A DNA stretch of 64,000 nt from an uncultured Ilumatobacter sp. Lineage in GTDB: Bacteria; Actinomycetota; Acidimicrobiia; Acidimicrobiales; Ilumatobacteraceae. The notes under the pieces were generated by a model. The model saw only the letters and a program-made list of their open reading frames with translations. It searched no databases and was not told the DNA's origin. Both the position numbers and the translations under genes were made by a program. The stretch lies in assembly GCA_937919625.1 (NCBI GenBank), contig CALFRK010000113.1, positions 1-64,000 of the forward strand. The letters run 5' to 3'. Positions within the stretch are counted from its first letter, which is position 1. The number at the start of each line of letters is the position of its first letter. Positions 50,853 through 60,300 of this stretch are shown one piece after another.

Positions 50853-51166
50853 CTCGTGTTGAATCCCTTTGTCAGAGTGGTGATTGTTCGAGTGGTGAGC
50901 GGCTCGGTGCGCGCTACCAAGCGAACCCCAGTCTGGCACGACAAAACGTGGGAGCGACATGGCCAATCGACCCTGATCGCAGAAGTACCCGCGTTGCTCG
51001 AGGTGCCGGCTTGGGCTCAACCGGCGTGTGCAACGGTTGCGGCGGCTGCTCGGAATCACTACAAGTGCAAAGCTATTGCCTATATGACCGCCACCGATTC
51101 TTGCCCGGGCGACCAGGCCGACCTGCTCGACACGATCGCCGCCGAACACGTCCGCAGGCCACAACG

Positions 51167-51604
51167 ATGAAGATCACGACCACGATCGTGATCGAACGCC
51201 CGGTCGACTTGGTCGCGTCCTATGCCGGCGATCCATCGAACGCTCCCGAGTGGTGCCGGCGGATCGAGTCGGCCGAGTGGCAGACCGATCCACCGATCAC
51301 GCTCGGATCGCAGATCACATTTCATGCCCGCGTCATGGGCAAGCGGCTGGTGTACAGCTCCGAAGTGGTCGAGTTCACACCTGGCGAGCAGGTGGCGACG
51401 CGCACTGCACGAGGCCCTTTCTCGATCGACACCACCTACACCTGGCGCGCCGTCGGCAACCGCGTCACCCATATGACGTTACGCAACCATGCCGAGCCGA
51501 AAGGGTTCTCACGGTTGATCGCGCCGATGGTCACGATCGTCATGAGACGTGCCATGCACCGAGAACTCGCCCAGCTGAAGCACGTGCTCGAGCTACGCCG
51601 CTGA
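51167..51604 (+). CDS. SRPBCC family protein
   Basis: MKITTTIVIERPVDLVASYAGDPSNAPEWCRRIESAEWQT...GSQITFHARVMGKRLVYSSEVVEFTPGEQV. Confidence 0.85.
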   Translation: MKITTTIVIERPVDLVASYAGDPSNAPEWCRRIESAEWQTDPPITLGSQITFHARVMGKRLVYSSEVVEFTPGEQVATRTARGPFSIDTTYTWRAVGNRVTHMTLRNHAEPKGFSRLIAPMVTIVMRRAMHRELAQLKHVLELRR

Positions 51605-51783
51605 CCCTGTTCGAAACTTGCCTGATTTCTGGCACGGCCTTCAGCATCAAGAACGACCGTGCAGACCGGTTGGCCCGACAGCTCGTCGCCGTTTCCGGGG
51701 AACGCCTGACGAGAATCATCCCCCAGTCACGACGGCGAGCAGCTCGAAGGCCTCCGGGCCGCGACACCGAATGGTGACAAACT

Positions 51784-52413
51784 GTGGACATGGACATTCC
51801 CGGCCGGATCGACACGATCGCCCAACTCGAAGGGTTGTACCGCAAGCCGAGTGAGGGGGCGGTGAGGAAGCAGCTCTCTTCGATCGACGAAGGAATGGCG
51901 GCATTCATCGACCGCTGCCCGTTCCTGGTGCTCGCCACCACGAACGGAGACGGCTCGGTCGACGCTTCGCCACGCGGCGGTCCCCCAGGTTTCGTGCGGC
52001 ACCTCGATGATCGCCACATCGCGATCCCCGATCTCAACGGCAACAACCGGCTCGACAGCTATCGCAACCTGATCGATCACCCCTTTGCCGGGGTGCTGAT
52101 GATGGTGCCCGGCAAAGACGAGACGCTCCGCATCAACGGGCCCGCCACGCTGACGATCGACCCCAAGTTGTTGGGCGGCTTCACAGCCGAACTGCGCACA
52201 CCCAAGATGGCGCTGGTGATCGAGACCGCAGAGATATACGGGCATTGTGCCAAGGCATTCAGGCGGGCCGCGATGTGGGAGCCCAAGTCATGGGGCGAAC
52301 TCGATGATGCCCCCGATTTGGTGGCGATGTACGCCGGCGCCGGGAACATCGACGGGGACGAGAGGCGAACCGAGCTGGAGGCTGCCTACGCCAAAGGTCT
52401 CTCGCTGGATTAA
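51784..52413 (+). CDS. PPOX-type FMN-dependent flavoprotein (MSMEG_1061-like)
   Basis: CPFLVLATTNGDGSVDASPRGGPPGFVRHLDDRHIAIPDLNGNNRLDSYRNLIDHPFAGVLMMVPGKDETLRINGPA. Confidence 0.87.
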   Translation: MDMDIPGRIDTIAQLEGLYRKPSEGAVRKQLSSIDEGMAAFIDRCPFLVLATTNGDGSVDASPRGGPPGFVRHLDDRHIAIPDLNGNNRLDSYRNLIDHPFAGVLMMVPGKDETLRINGPATLTIDPKLLGGFTAELRTPKMALVIETAEIYGHCAKAFRRAAMWEPKSWGELDDAPDLVAMYAGAGNIDGDERRTELEAAYAKGLSLD

Positions 52414-52451
52414 CCGAACTGAGGCGAACCGGCGCCCGGGCGACGGGTGGC

Positions 52452-53369
52452 TCAGCCCTGGGCGGCGGCGGACCTGATGCCCTCGTGGACCCATACCGGA
52501 GTGTCGAGCGGCATCAGGTTGGTTTCCCAGATCCAGTCCATCGCCGGCACGCTGACGCGAACGCACCCGTGCGAGGCGGGATAATCGGGGACATTGTTCG
52601 AGCCGTGCACGGCGATGCCACCTGTGAAGTACTTGGGTCTGTAGATCTCGCCGAGATCACCTTCCCACCAACCGTCTGAACGCTCGCGATAGACATCATG
52701 CAACCCATTGCGTGTCACGGAGTCTCCCACCTGACGTATCTCCGGATTGTTCTTGTCGGGCTCGTCGTAGGCGATCTCGGTGCCGCTTGAAACGTTGAGG
52801 ACCCATTCGGACTTGCCGTCGATAACAAAAAACAGCAACTGCAGGCCCTTGTCGATTTCGATCAGCGTTCCGGCGTCGGCACGACCGAGGGGCCGCTCGG
52901 TGACGGCGGTCATCATGGCCGCGGTCTGGTCGCCGAGCACGCCGTCGGTGATCACGCCGTAGTACTTCTGGAATGCCATCACCGCTTGCGTCGTCGTGAG
53001 TCCGTAGTCGCCGTTGGCAGCCTGCAGCCAAAAGCCGAGCTCGAGCAGTCGCTCTTGGGCACGCTGTGTTTCGGCGCCGTCGCTCTTGCCGACACCAAGA
53101 ATCGGGGGATCGGCGACCGGCACGGAGATGATGTCGGTGGAATTGATGATCGGAATCGGCGCTGGTTCGGTAATGGCCGTGACGATGACCTCTTCGGTGG
53201 TGCCGGACTCGGCGGTAGTTGCCGACGGCTCTACGGTTGTGGTGGGGGCATCCGTGATGGTGGCGACCGATGGGGCAGGCGCCGGTACCGGCGTGCTGGC
53301 CAACGAAGTACTGGCACAGCCGGACAGCACAACCGCCGCCCCAAGCATCAATCCATCGGTCACACGCAT
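52452..53369 (-). CDS. L,D-transpeptidase (YkuD) with peptidoglycan-binding domain, lipoprotein
   Basis: Lipobox VVLSGCAS; PG-binding GAETQRAQERLLELGFWLQAANGDYGLTTTQAVMAFQKYYG; IAVHGSNNVPDYPASHGCVRVSVPAMDW. Confidence 0.9.
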   Translation of the reverse strand: MRVTDGLMLGAAVVLSGCASTSLASTPVPAPAPSVATITDAPTTTVEPSATTAESGTTEEVIVTAITEPAPIPIINSTDIISVPVADPPILGVGKSDGAETQRAQERLLELGFWLQAANGDYGLTTTQAVMAFQKYYGVITDGVLGDQTAAMMTAVTERPLGRADAGTLIEIDKGLQLLFFVIDGKSEWVLNVSSGTEIAYDEPDKNNPEIRQVGDSVTRNGLHDVYRERSDGWWEGDLGEIYRPKYFTGGIAVHGSNNVPDYPASHGCVRVSVPAMDWIWETNLMPLDTPVWVHEGIRSAAAQG

Positions 53370-53623
53370 ATCGCCAACCACGCTACCGAATCTCCGCAAC
53401 ACGGCGGTGTCACTTCGATTCGAATCGCGTGACAAATCGCGCACAGGCTGCTCACGTGCCCGAAACCCCCTTCGTGGGCCGATTGTTCCCGGTCGGTTCG
53501 CTGATTAGCCCACGAGTGATGCGTCTGGTCGCTCGCTCGCCCGCCCGCCCGGTACGTAGCGATCGCTCCACGGTGCCCAAGAACTTGTTCTGGTAAGTCA
53601 TGGGGCTTCGGGTCGGTCGACGT

Positions 53624-54544
53624 CTATCGCTGCAAGTCGGACAGATATGACGCTGTCTTCGGCAATCGAGAGGGGTCGAAGCGGTCGACCAAACGGTCGA
53701 CCGTGACAATCTCGCCGGGCGCCGCCAGGTTCAGCGAACGCGCCATCGCCCCAAGAACATCCGTAACGGTCAAACCCTGAGAGCGCAGGTCCCCCAGGGT
53801 GACGGCACCGTGCCGTTTCGCCAGGCGTTGCTCGTCTTCGCCGAGAATCAGTGGTACGTGTACGTACTCTGGGGTCGGAGCGCCAAGCAGACGCTGCAGC
53901 AATATCTGGCGCGGGGTCGACGTGAGCAGATCGTCGCCGCGGGTCACTTGAGTCACGCCCTGGTCAGCGTCGTCGACGACAACCGCCAGGTTGTAGGCCG
54001 GCACGCCATCGGCACGGGCCAACACGACATCGTCGACGGCTCCACGAGTCAGGCCGTGGACACGATCGGCGAACTCGATCACCTCGCCATCGGTGCGCAG
54101 CCGCAACGCCGGTTGACGGCCGTCCGCTCGACGTTGGGCCTGTTCGTCGACGCTGAGATCGCGACACGTACCGGGATAGGCGCGATCGGGGAGGTGAACG
54201 TGAGGCGCGAGCGCCGCGGCATCGATCTCATCCCGGATCTCTCGACGCGTACAAAAGCACGGGTACACACGTCCGTCGACCCGCAACCGCTCGATCTCGG
54301 CACGGTAGAGATCAAACCGGTCGCTCTGACGCACCACCTCACCATCCCAGTCGAGCCCGATCGTCGCAAGATCCGCAAGCTGGCGGAGCTCGTGCCGCTC
54401 GGACGACGTCACCCGGTCGAGGTCCTCCATCCGCACCAAAAAGCGGCGCCCTGAGCTGCGCGCCGCCAGCCAGGCGACAAGCGCCGTGCGCAAATTGCCG
54501 AGATGCAGTTCGCCCGTTGGAGAAGGTGCGAAACGGCCGACCAT
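53624..54544 (-). CDS. gluQ: Glutamyl-Q tRNA(Asp) synthetase
   Basis: MVGRFAPSPTGELHLGNLRTALVAWLAARSSGRRFLVRMEDLDR; YPCFCTRREIRD...YPGTCRDL; LAKRHGAVTLGDL; short GluRS-like without anticodon domain. Confidence 0.9.
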   Translation of the reverse strand: MVGRFAPSPTGELHLGNLRTALVAWLAARSSGRRFLVRMEDLDRVTSSERHELRQLADLATIGLDWDGEVVRQSDRFDLYRAEIERLRVDGRVYPCFCTRREIRDEIDAAALAPHVHLPDRAYPGTCRDLSVDEQAQRRADGRQPALRLRTDGEVIEFADRVHGLTRGAVDDVVLARADGVPAYNLAVVVDDADQGVTQVTRGDDLLTSTPRQILLQRLLGAPTPEYVHVPLILGEDEQRLAKRHGAVTLGDLRSQGLTVTDVLGAMARSLNLAAPGEIVTVDRLVDRFDPSRLPKTASYLSDLQR

Positions 54545-54713
54545 CACAGCATTCTGGCGTGTCCGCGGGTCGAACAGTGCGTCGCCAACGGCGGACTCAA
54601 CGAACGCCAAGGTGGACAACCGGGTAACCAGCAGAGGACGAGCCGATGTCGGGTGCGTGTCAACTGCGCCAGCAACGGCATCGAGCCCGCAGGGGCACGT
54701 ATCCTCTGGTTGC

Positions 54714-56276
54714 ATGGTGTGTCACCAGTGTGGGAAGACGGTGCAGCGAGTCGATCGCTTCTGCACGGGTTGCGGCGCGGCGCTGCATGTGGTCGCCGAC
54801 GCGACCGATCCGGTCGAGGTGGCCACGTCTGAACCCGACGCGGCCGCGATCGCCGACGAACCGACTGAATCGATTCCAACGATGAAGCGCCAAATGCTGC
54901 CGCCGCCGAGCGCTGAGGCGTCGCCAACTCACCCGACCGCGTCGACGACCACGCCGACAGTGGCGACGACACCGACCAATCCGACAGTGGCGACCGATAC
55001 CCGAGCCGGCGATCAGACCGAGTTGGTGCCGGTGATCGATGGCGATGATGAGTGGGGCGCCGACGACCCGGTCTGGGCGCCCACAGTTGGTGTCCCAGCC
55101 CAGCCGGCCACCACGCCTTCCGCGTCCGGTCCATCCAACGACGTGCCCGCTGGGGGGTTTACGGCCAATCTCCCGGCGACCGAGCCGATCACCGAGGTGT
55201 GGATGGACTCGGTCGACGTCCCCCCCGAACCGCCGGCCACCACGCCCTACGACTTCATCGAGCAAGAGGAACCGACCGGCAAGACGGCCGCGGTTGCCCC
55301 GACCACTACCACCGAGATGCCCGTCACCGTGGTAACGGCCGCAGCCACTCCAGGCTTTCGTCTCGGCGCCGTCACTTTGCTTGCCATGCTGACGGGGATG
55401 GTCACGCTGATCAGCCTGTTTGCCAACATGGTCGAGGTCACCAGCGATCAACGCCTGACACCCAGCGAACAGACCCCGTTCGGTTTTCGAACCGGCACGT
55501 GGATCGCCGACGACCTCGCCGACAATCTCTCGGTCGCCGGCTTGTTGGCGATCATGCTGATCATCGCCGGCGGTGTCGCGTCGGGGTTTCGATGGCGGTG
55601 GGGCGCCGGGCTGGCTGGCGGTGCCGGGCTGGCTATCGCCGGGCTGGCAGGGCTCACGATCGGACTGGCGCAGTTCCCGATCGATGCCGCCCACAAGTTC
55701 GTGCTGATCCCTAGCGATCAGCGGTTCACACTGACGATCACCAGAGGCCTGGGCTACTGGCTGATAATCGTCGCCGCCGCACTGGGTGTGGTGGTGTTCT
55801 TCGCTGCCATCAATGACGCTTCCGGTGATCGGCGCAGGGGCCTCAACCCGTGGATCGCAGCGCTCGGCGCGTTGGCCACCGTGGTCGCTGCCGCCGGTCC
55901 GCTGCTACCGGAGAAGCAGGCCATCTTCAGCGACAACTGGTACCTCATTGATGGTCTCGGTCAAGCGCCATCGATGTTGCTCGTGGGCCGATCGTTGCAA
56001 CTCGGGCTGCTCCTGCTGGCAGGAGTGGTCGGCTTTCTGACTGTGCGTCGGTGGGGGCTCGGATTGGCGATCGGCGGCTCACTACCGATCATCTGGCTGA
56101 CGATGAGCACGCTGTTCGAGCTCACCGACACGCCAGTCGGACCCGGCTTCCGGAATCCCGGTGCCGCCGACATGCACGTGCACGGTGTCACCATCATCGG
56201 TGTCAGCGCCGTAGCAGCGATGGCGGTCCTGGCGATGATCGCCGCCTACGACCAAGCCGCCCGCGAACGCCCATAG
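54714..56276 (+). CDS. Zinc-ribbon domain membrane protein
   Basis: MVCHQCGKTVQRVDRFCTGCGAALHVV; Thr/Pro-rich linker; several TM segments. Confidence 0.8.
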   Translation: MVCHQCGKTVQRVDRFCTGCGAALHVVADATDPVEVATSEPDAAAIADEPTESIPTMKRQMLPPPSAEASPTHPTASTTTPTVATTPTNPTVATDTRAGDQTELVPVIDGDDEWGADDPVWAPTVGVPAQPATTPSASGPSNDVPAGGFTANLPATEPITEVWMDSVDVPPEPPATTPYDFIEQEEPTGKTAAVAPTTTTEMPVTVVTAAATPGFRLGAVTLLAMLTGMVTLISLFANMVEVTSDQRLTPSEQTPFGFRTGTWIADDLADNLSVAGLLAIMLIIAGGVASGFRWRWGAGLAGGAGLAIAGLAGLTIGLAQFPIDAAHKFVLIPSDQRFTLTITRGLGYWLIIVAAALGVVVFFAAINDASGDRRRGLNPWIAALGALATVVAAAGPLLPEKQAIFSDNWYLIDGLGQAPSMLLVGRSLQLGLLLLAGVVGFLTVRRWGLGLAIGGSLPIIWLTMSTLFELTDTPVGPGFRNPGAADMHVHGVTIIGVSAVAAMAVLAMIAAYDQAARERP

Positions 56277-56307
56277 TTGGCAGTTGTGCCAGGCACAACT
56301 CCCAACT
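56275..56307. repeat. 33-bp palindromic repeat S1
   Basis: AGTTGGCAGTTGTGCC-A-GGCACAACTCCCAACT, one mismatch in 16-bp arms; overlaps the upstream TAG stop codon. Confidence 0.9.
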
Positions 56308-56321
56308 GGTAGAACGCCCGA

Positions 56322-57356
56322 GTGAACATCATCGAATTTCGCAGCGACAACGCCGCCGGAGTAGCCCCCGAGATTCTGGCTTCGATCGCCGACGCCAACG
56401 AAGGATCGGCTATCGCCTACGGCCACGATGGGGTTACGGCCCGACTAGAACAACGTGTTCGCGAGGTGTTCGAGCACGACACTGCCCGCGTGTTCCCCGT
56501 CACCAGCGGCACGGCGGCGAACGCACTGGCGCTGACTGCTCTCTGCCCGCCATGGGGTTCGGTGCTGTGCCACGAAACCGCTCACATCCTCAACAGCGAG
56601 GGCGGGGCCACGTCGTTGCTCGGCGGGGGCGCCGTGATGAAGGGGATATCTGGCAACGACTTCCGGATCGCGGCCGACACTCTGCGAGCAGCGCTCGGGT
56701 CGATCACATGGGGTGACCCGCATCACTCCCAACCGTCGGTGCTGTCGTTCACTCAGCCAACCGATATGGGCACGATCTATCCGCTCGACGAGGTGGCCGA
56801 GCTGTCGGCTATCGCTCGCGGCAGTGGCTTGAAGGTGCATCTCGATGGCGCCCGCATCGCCAACGCATTGGTCGCCCTCGGCTGCTCGCCTGCTGATCTC
56901 ACCTGGCGTTCCGGGGTCGATGCCGTGTCGCTGGGGGCGACGAAAAACGGTGGGCTGTCGGCCGAAGCGATCGTCGTGTTCGACGAACAAGCGGCGGACG
57001 AACTGGTCTACCGCACCAAACGGTCGGGACACGTCACGTCGAAGATGAGGTTCCAGTCATCCCAGATCTTGGCTTATCTCGCAGACGAACTGTGGCTACG
57101 GATGGCACGCAACTCGAACGACCGGATGGTCGAGTTGGCAGCCGGTCTGGCCGAGCTCCCGGTCGAGTTCATCAACCGGCCAGACGTAAACATGCTGTTT
57201 GTCCGGATGCCGTCGGCAGCGATCGATCGGCTCGAGCAAGCCGGCCTGATGTTCTACCGAATGAGCGCCGACACGATCCGCCTCGTCACCAGCTGGCAAA
57301 CCACCGAGGACCACATCAACCAGGCGCTACACCACGTCCGGTCAGCCCTCACCTGA
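56322..57356 (+). CDS. Low-specificity L-threonine aldolase-like (beta-eliminating lyase family) PLP enzyme
   Basis: MNIIEFRSDNAAGVAPEILASIADANEGSAIAYGHDGVTARLEQRVREVFE; LHLDGARIANALVAL; DAVSLGATKNGGLSAEAIVVF. Confidence 0.9.
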   Translation: MNIIEFRSDNAAGVAPEILASIADANEGSAIAYGHDGVTARLEQRVREVFEHDTARVFPVTSGTAANALALTALCPPWGSVLCHETAHILNSEGGATSLLGGGAVMKGISGNDFRIAADTLRAALGSITWGDPHHSQPSVLSFTQPTDMGTIYPLDEVAELSAIARGSGLKVHLDGARIANALVALGCSPADLTWRSGVDAVSLGATKNGGLSAEAIVVFDEQAADELVYRTKRSGHVTSKMRFQSSQILAYLADELWLRMARNSNDRMVELAAGLAELPVEFINRPDVNMLFVRMPSAAIDRLEQAGLMFYRMSADTIRLVTSWQTTEDHINQALHHVRSALT

Positions 57357-60300
57357 GTTGGCAGTTGTGCCTGGCACAACTGCCAACTGGACGATGGTGG
57401 GGGTGCGGTCGACGAGCAGCACGCCACGGCCGGGAGGCATCCGCAGACCCGGGCGGGTTGGCAACTTCACGCCGGTCGCCTGCAGGAACGCACTGGGGTC
57501 TTCAGGCTGCAATACAAGCAGTCGCCGAGCACGCCGCAACAGGCCAACCAGCGCGCTCGTGGTGTACCCCGTCATCGCTCGAGATTCGAGCGAGCCGACG
57601 ACTCGCAACGAGTCAGCATTGGCGAGCCGTTCGAAGATCGGGCTGAGTATCGGATCGTCAAACGTGTCGACATCGTCGACAACAAGCACGACCCTGTGAT
57701 CGGGCCCGCCGAGCGCTAGATGGGTAGCGACTTGATCGAGGAACGGCGCAACCTCGGCTGCTCGACCGAACGCCGACCGGGGAAACCCGAATGCCGCAAG
57801 CGGGCTGGACCTCGGCCCGACCACGAACACATCGTCGTGCTGACGCAGTAGCACCGTCGCCACCGTGGCCAAAGCTGTCGACCTACCCGATCGCGGCGAC
57901 CCTGCGACCGCCAAGTTCGACCAATCGAGATCGACCACCGCGGTGGCACCCGACACATCGATCAGACCGATCGCCACAGCCAGGCTGGCGCTGGTGACGG
58001 CGGCCGGCGTCGGCACGTCGTCGAGCAAGAGCTGTTCGGGCAAGGCGACACTGCTCATTTCGGCGAGCTTTGTGTCGGCGCGGCCAGCCGCCATGGCCGC
58101 GATTGTCTCACCCTGAGCACGACCGGTCGGATCGGACGACACGGATGCGATCTGAATCAGGGTGCCGCCCTGCAGCAGGCCACGTCCGGGTGTTAGTTCG
58201 AGCCCACGTGCGCGAGCAAGCGGCACACCGTGCTCGGCGTACGAACCATCGTCGGCGTGACGCAGTATCAGTCGATTCGCTACGGCGGCGTGTAGCCGGG
58301 ATGGCACAGCGTTGCGGCGGTCGGCGGTGATCACGGTGTGGATGCCGACTTGGCGCCCATCGATGATCAAACGGTTGATCAGCTCGCTCCACATTTCCGA
58401 CGCCATGCCCAATCCGCCGGCCGGTTCGAGCAGCGTGGTCGACAATCCACCGAATCCGTCGATCAAAACGACGATTCTGGTCAACTGCTGCTGATCACGG
58501 TGGTACGCAGTCAGGTGTTCGGCTCGGGCCGCGGCCAAAAGGTGGCGGCGGCGGTCGAGTTCGGCATCGAGCGTCGTCAGATGCCGGGTGACGGCTTCGA
58601 GATCGTCGCCCGTCGCCACGTCGATCACCGACGGCAGCGCCCGCAATCCGGCCAGGCCGCGTGAGGCGAAGTCAAACACGATCGTGGCCACCGGTCGACC
58701 CGGGCTGTATCGGTCTAGTGAGACGGCGATCGTGCGCAGCAGCGTGGTTTTGCCGGATCCCCCGCTGCCGAACACAAGCCAGCCACCGCCTTCTTCCAGG
58801 TCGATAACCCCTGGCCGCTGGTCTTGTTGTTCGGGTGCGTCGATCAACCCGACACTGAGGTGGCGGCCGGGCACCATCGCGGCACAACCGGCCACTGGCA
58901 TCGACAAGACGTCGTCGAGGGTGACGGTGTCTGGGAGCACCTCACGCCACGGACGGCGCTGTACGGGGTGGCCGGCGTTTCGGTTGGCCAGTGCGACGAC
59001 GTCGATCAAGGCTGACAGGTGGGTCGCCGGCGCCGTCTCCCCCGACTTCGGCGTTGTGACAACTGCCCGCGGCGAGTCGTCGGACTGCGTAAACGCGGCG
59101 ACCAGCACAGGCTGACGTGTGTCGGCGCTGACGAGCGGCGCCCCGGCGAACGCACTCTGGAACTCGACCAGCTGGCGCGGGCCAAGCCGGGCCAGGCCGC
59201 GTCCGCGCAGCGGCACAGGTATGTCAGCCGCGGCTGGGCTGGCGATGATCGATGTCGATTCGGCCCGGTCGAGCATCCGCAACGAGATCCGCAGGTTGGT
59301 GTTGGCGAGAATGTTCTCGTTGACCGACCCAGACGGGCGCTGCGTAGCGAGCACGAGATGAATGCCGAGGCTGCGGCCGCGCTGGGCGATGTCGATCACG
59401 CCCTCGACGAACTCGGGGACCTCTTTCACGAGCGTCGCGAACTCGTCGACGATGATCACCAGCGACGGCGGCGCCTCATCGGGAGCGACCTCGAGCATCT
59501 CGGCGAGATCCTTGGCACGACCTTCCATGATCGCCATTCGACGGTTCAGTTCGGCTCGCAGCGAGGTCAGCGCCCGAAGCGACAGTTCGGCGCTGAGGTT
59601 GGTGACGTAACCGACCGTATGAGGGAGGCGTTCGAAGACCTGCGACGACGCCCCACCCTTGTAGTCGACGAACAAGAAGTTGAGCCGAGTCGGTGGGTGA
59701 TGCACGGCCAAGGCGGCCACCATCGACTGCAACAGCTCGCTCTTGCCCGATCCAGATGTGCCGCCGATCAGGGTGTGTGGGCCGTCGTGGACCAGGTCGA
59801 GCCCGACGTTGCCAGTCGCCCCAACGCCGATCGGAAAGCGCAGGTCGTAGCCGGTAGCGCCGCTCCATAGTTGCGCCACCCATGCGGCGGTCGGGTTCCC
59901 GATGCCCAGCACATCGAGCAGTGGCGCAGTCCGTGGGATCGAGGTTGCGAGAGAAGCGGTCGAGGCATCGCGAATCGGGGCGAGCGAGCGAGCCACCCGG
60001 TCGGCGAGGCGACCGCGGAGATGTTCGACTTCCAGCTGCTGTTCGGGTACCTCGGAGTTGGTCGAGGTCAGCGTGCCGACCATCGCTGAACCCCGTGTTT
60101 GACGCACTGCGAGCGACCGGGTGGCGTAGCGGGTCACCCCAGCTGCCGATGCTGCCATCCACACAACGCTGATCCCGGCCAGCGGAGCGAGGTCGACAAG
60201 ACGCGATACCTGGGCGGCATCGGGTGCTAGTTCGGCATCCAGCAACAGCAAGATGCGCGGCCAACAGCGTTCGGCCGCCCGGTCGGCGCTCTCGATCGTG

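Noticed and set aside
56275-57388. Palindrome pairs flanking single genes as integron attC sites/gene cassettes
   Set aside because: attC sites run RYYYAAC...GTTRRRY; these run the other way (GTTGG...CCAAC), do not fit the core-site consensus, and no integrase is present in the window.
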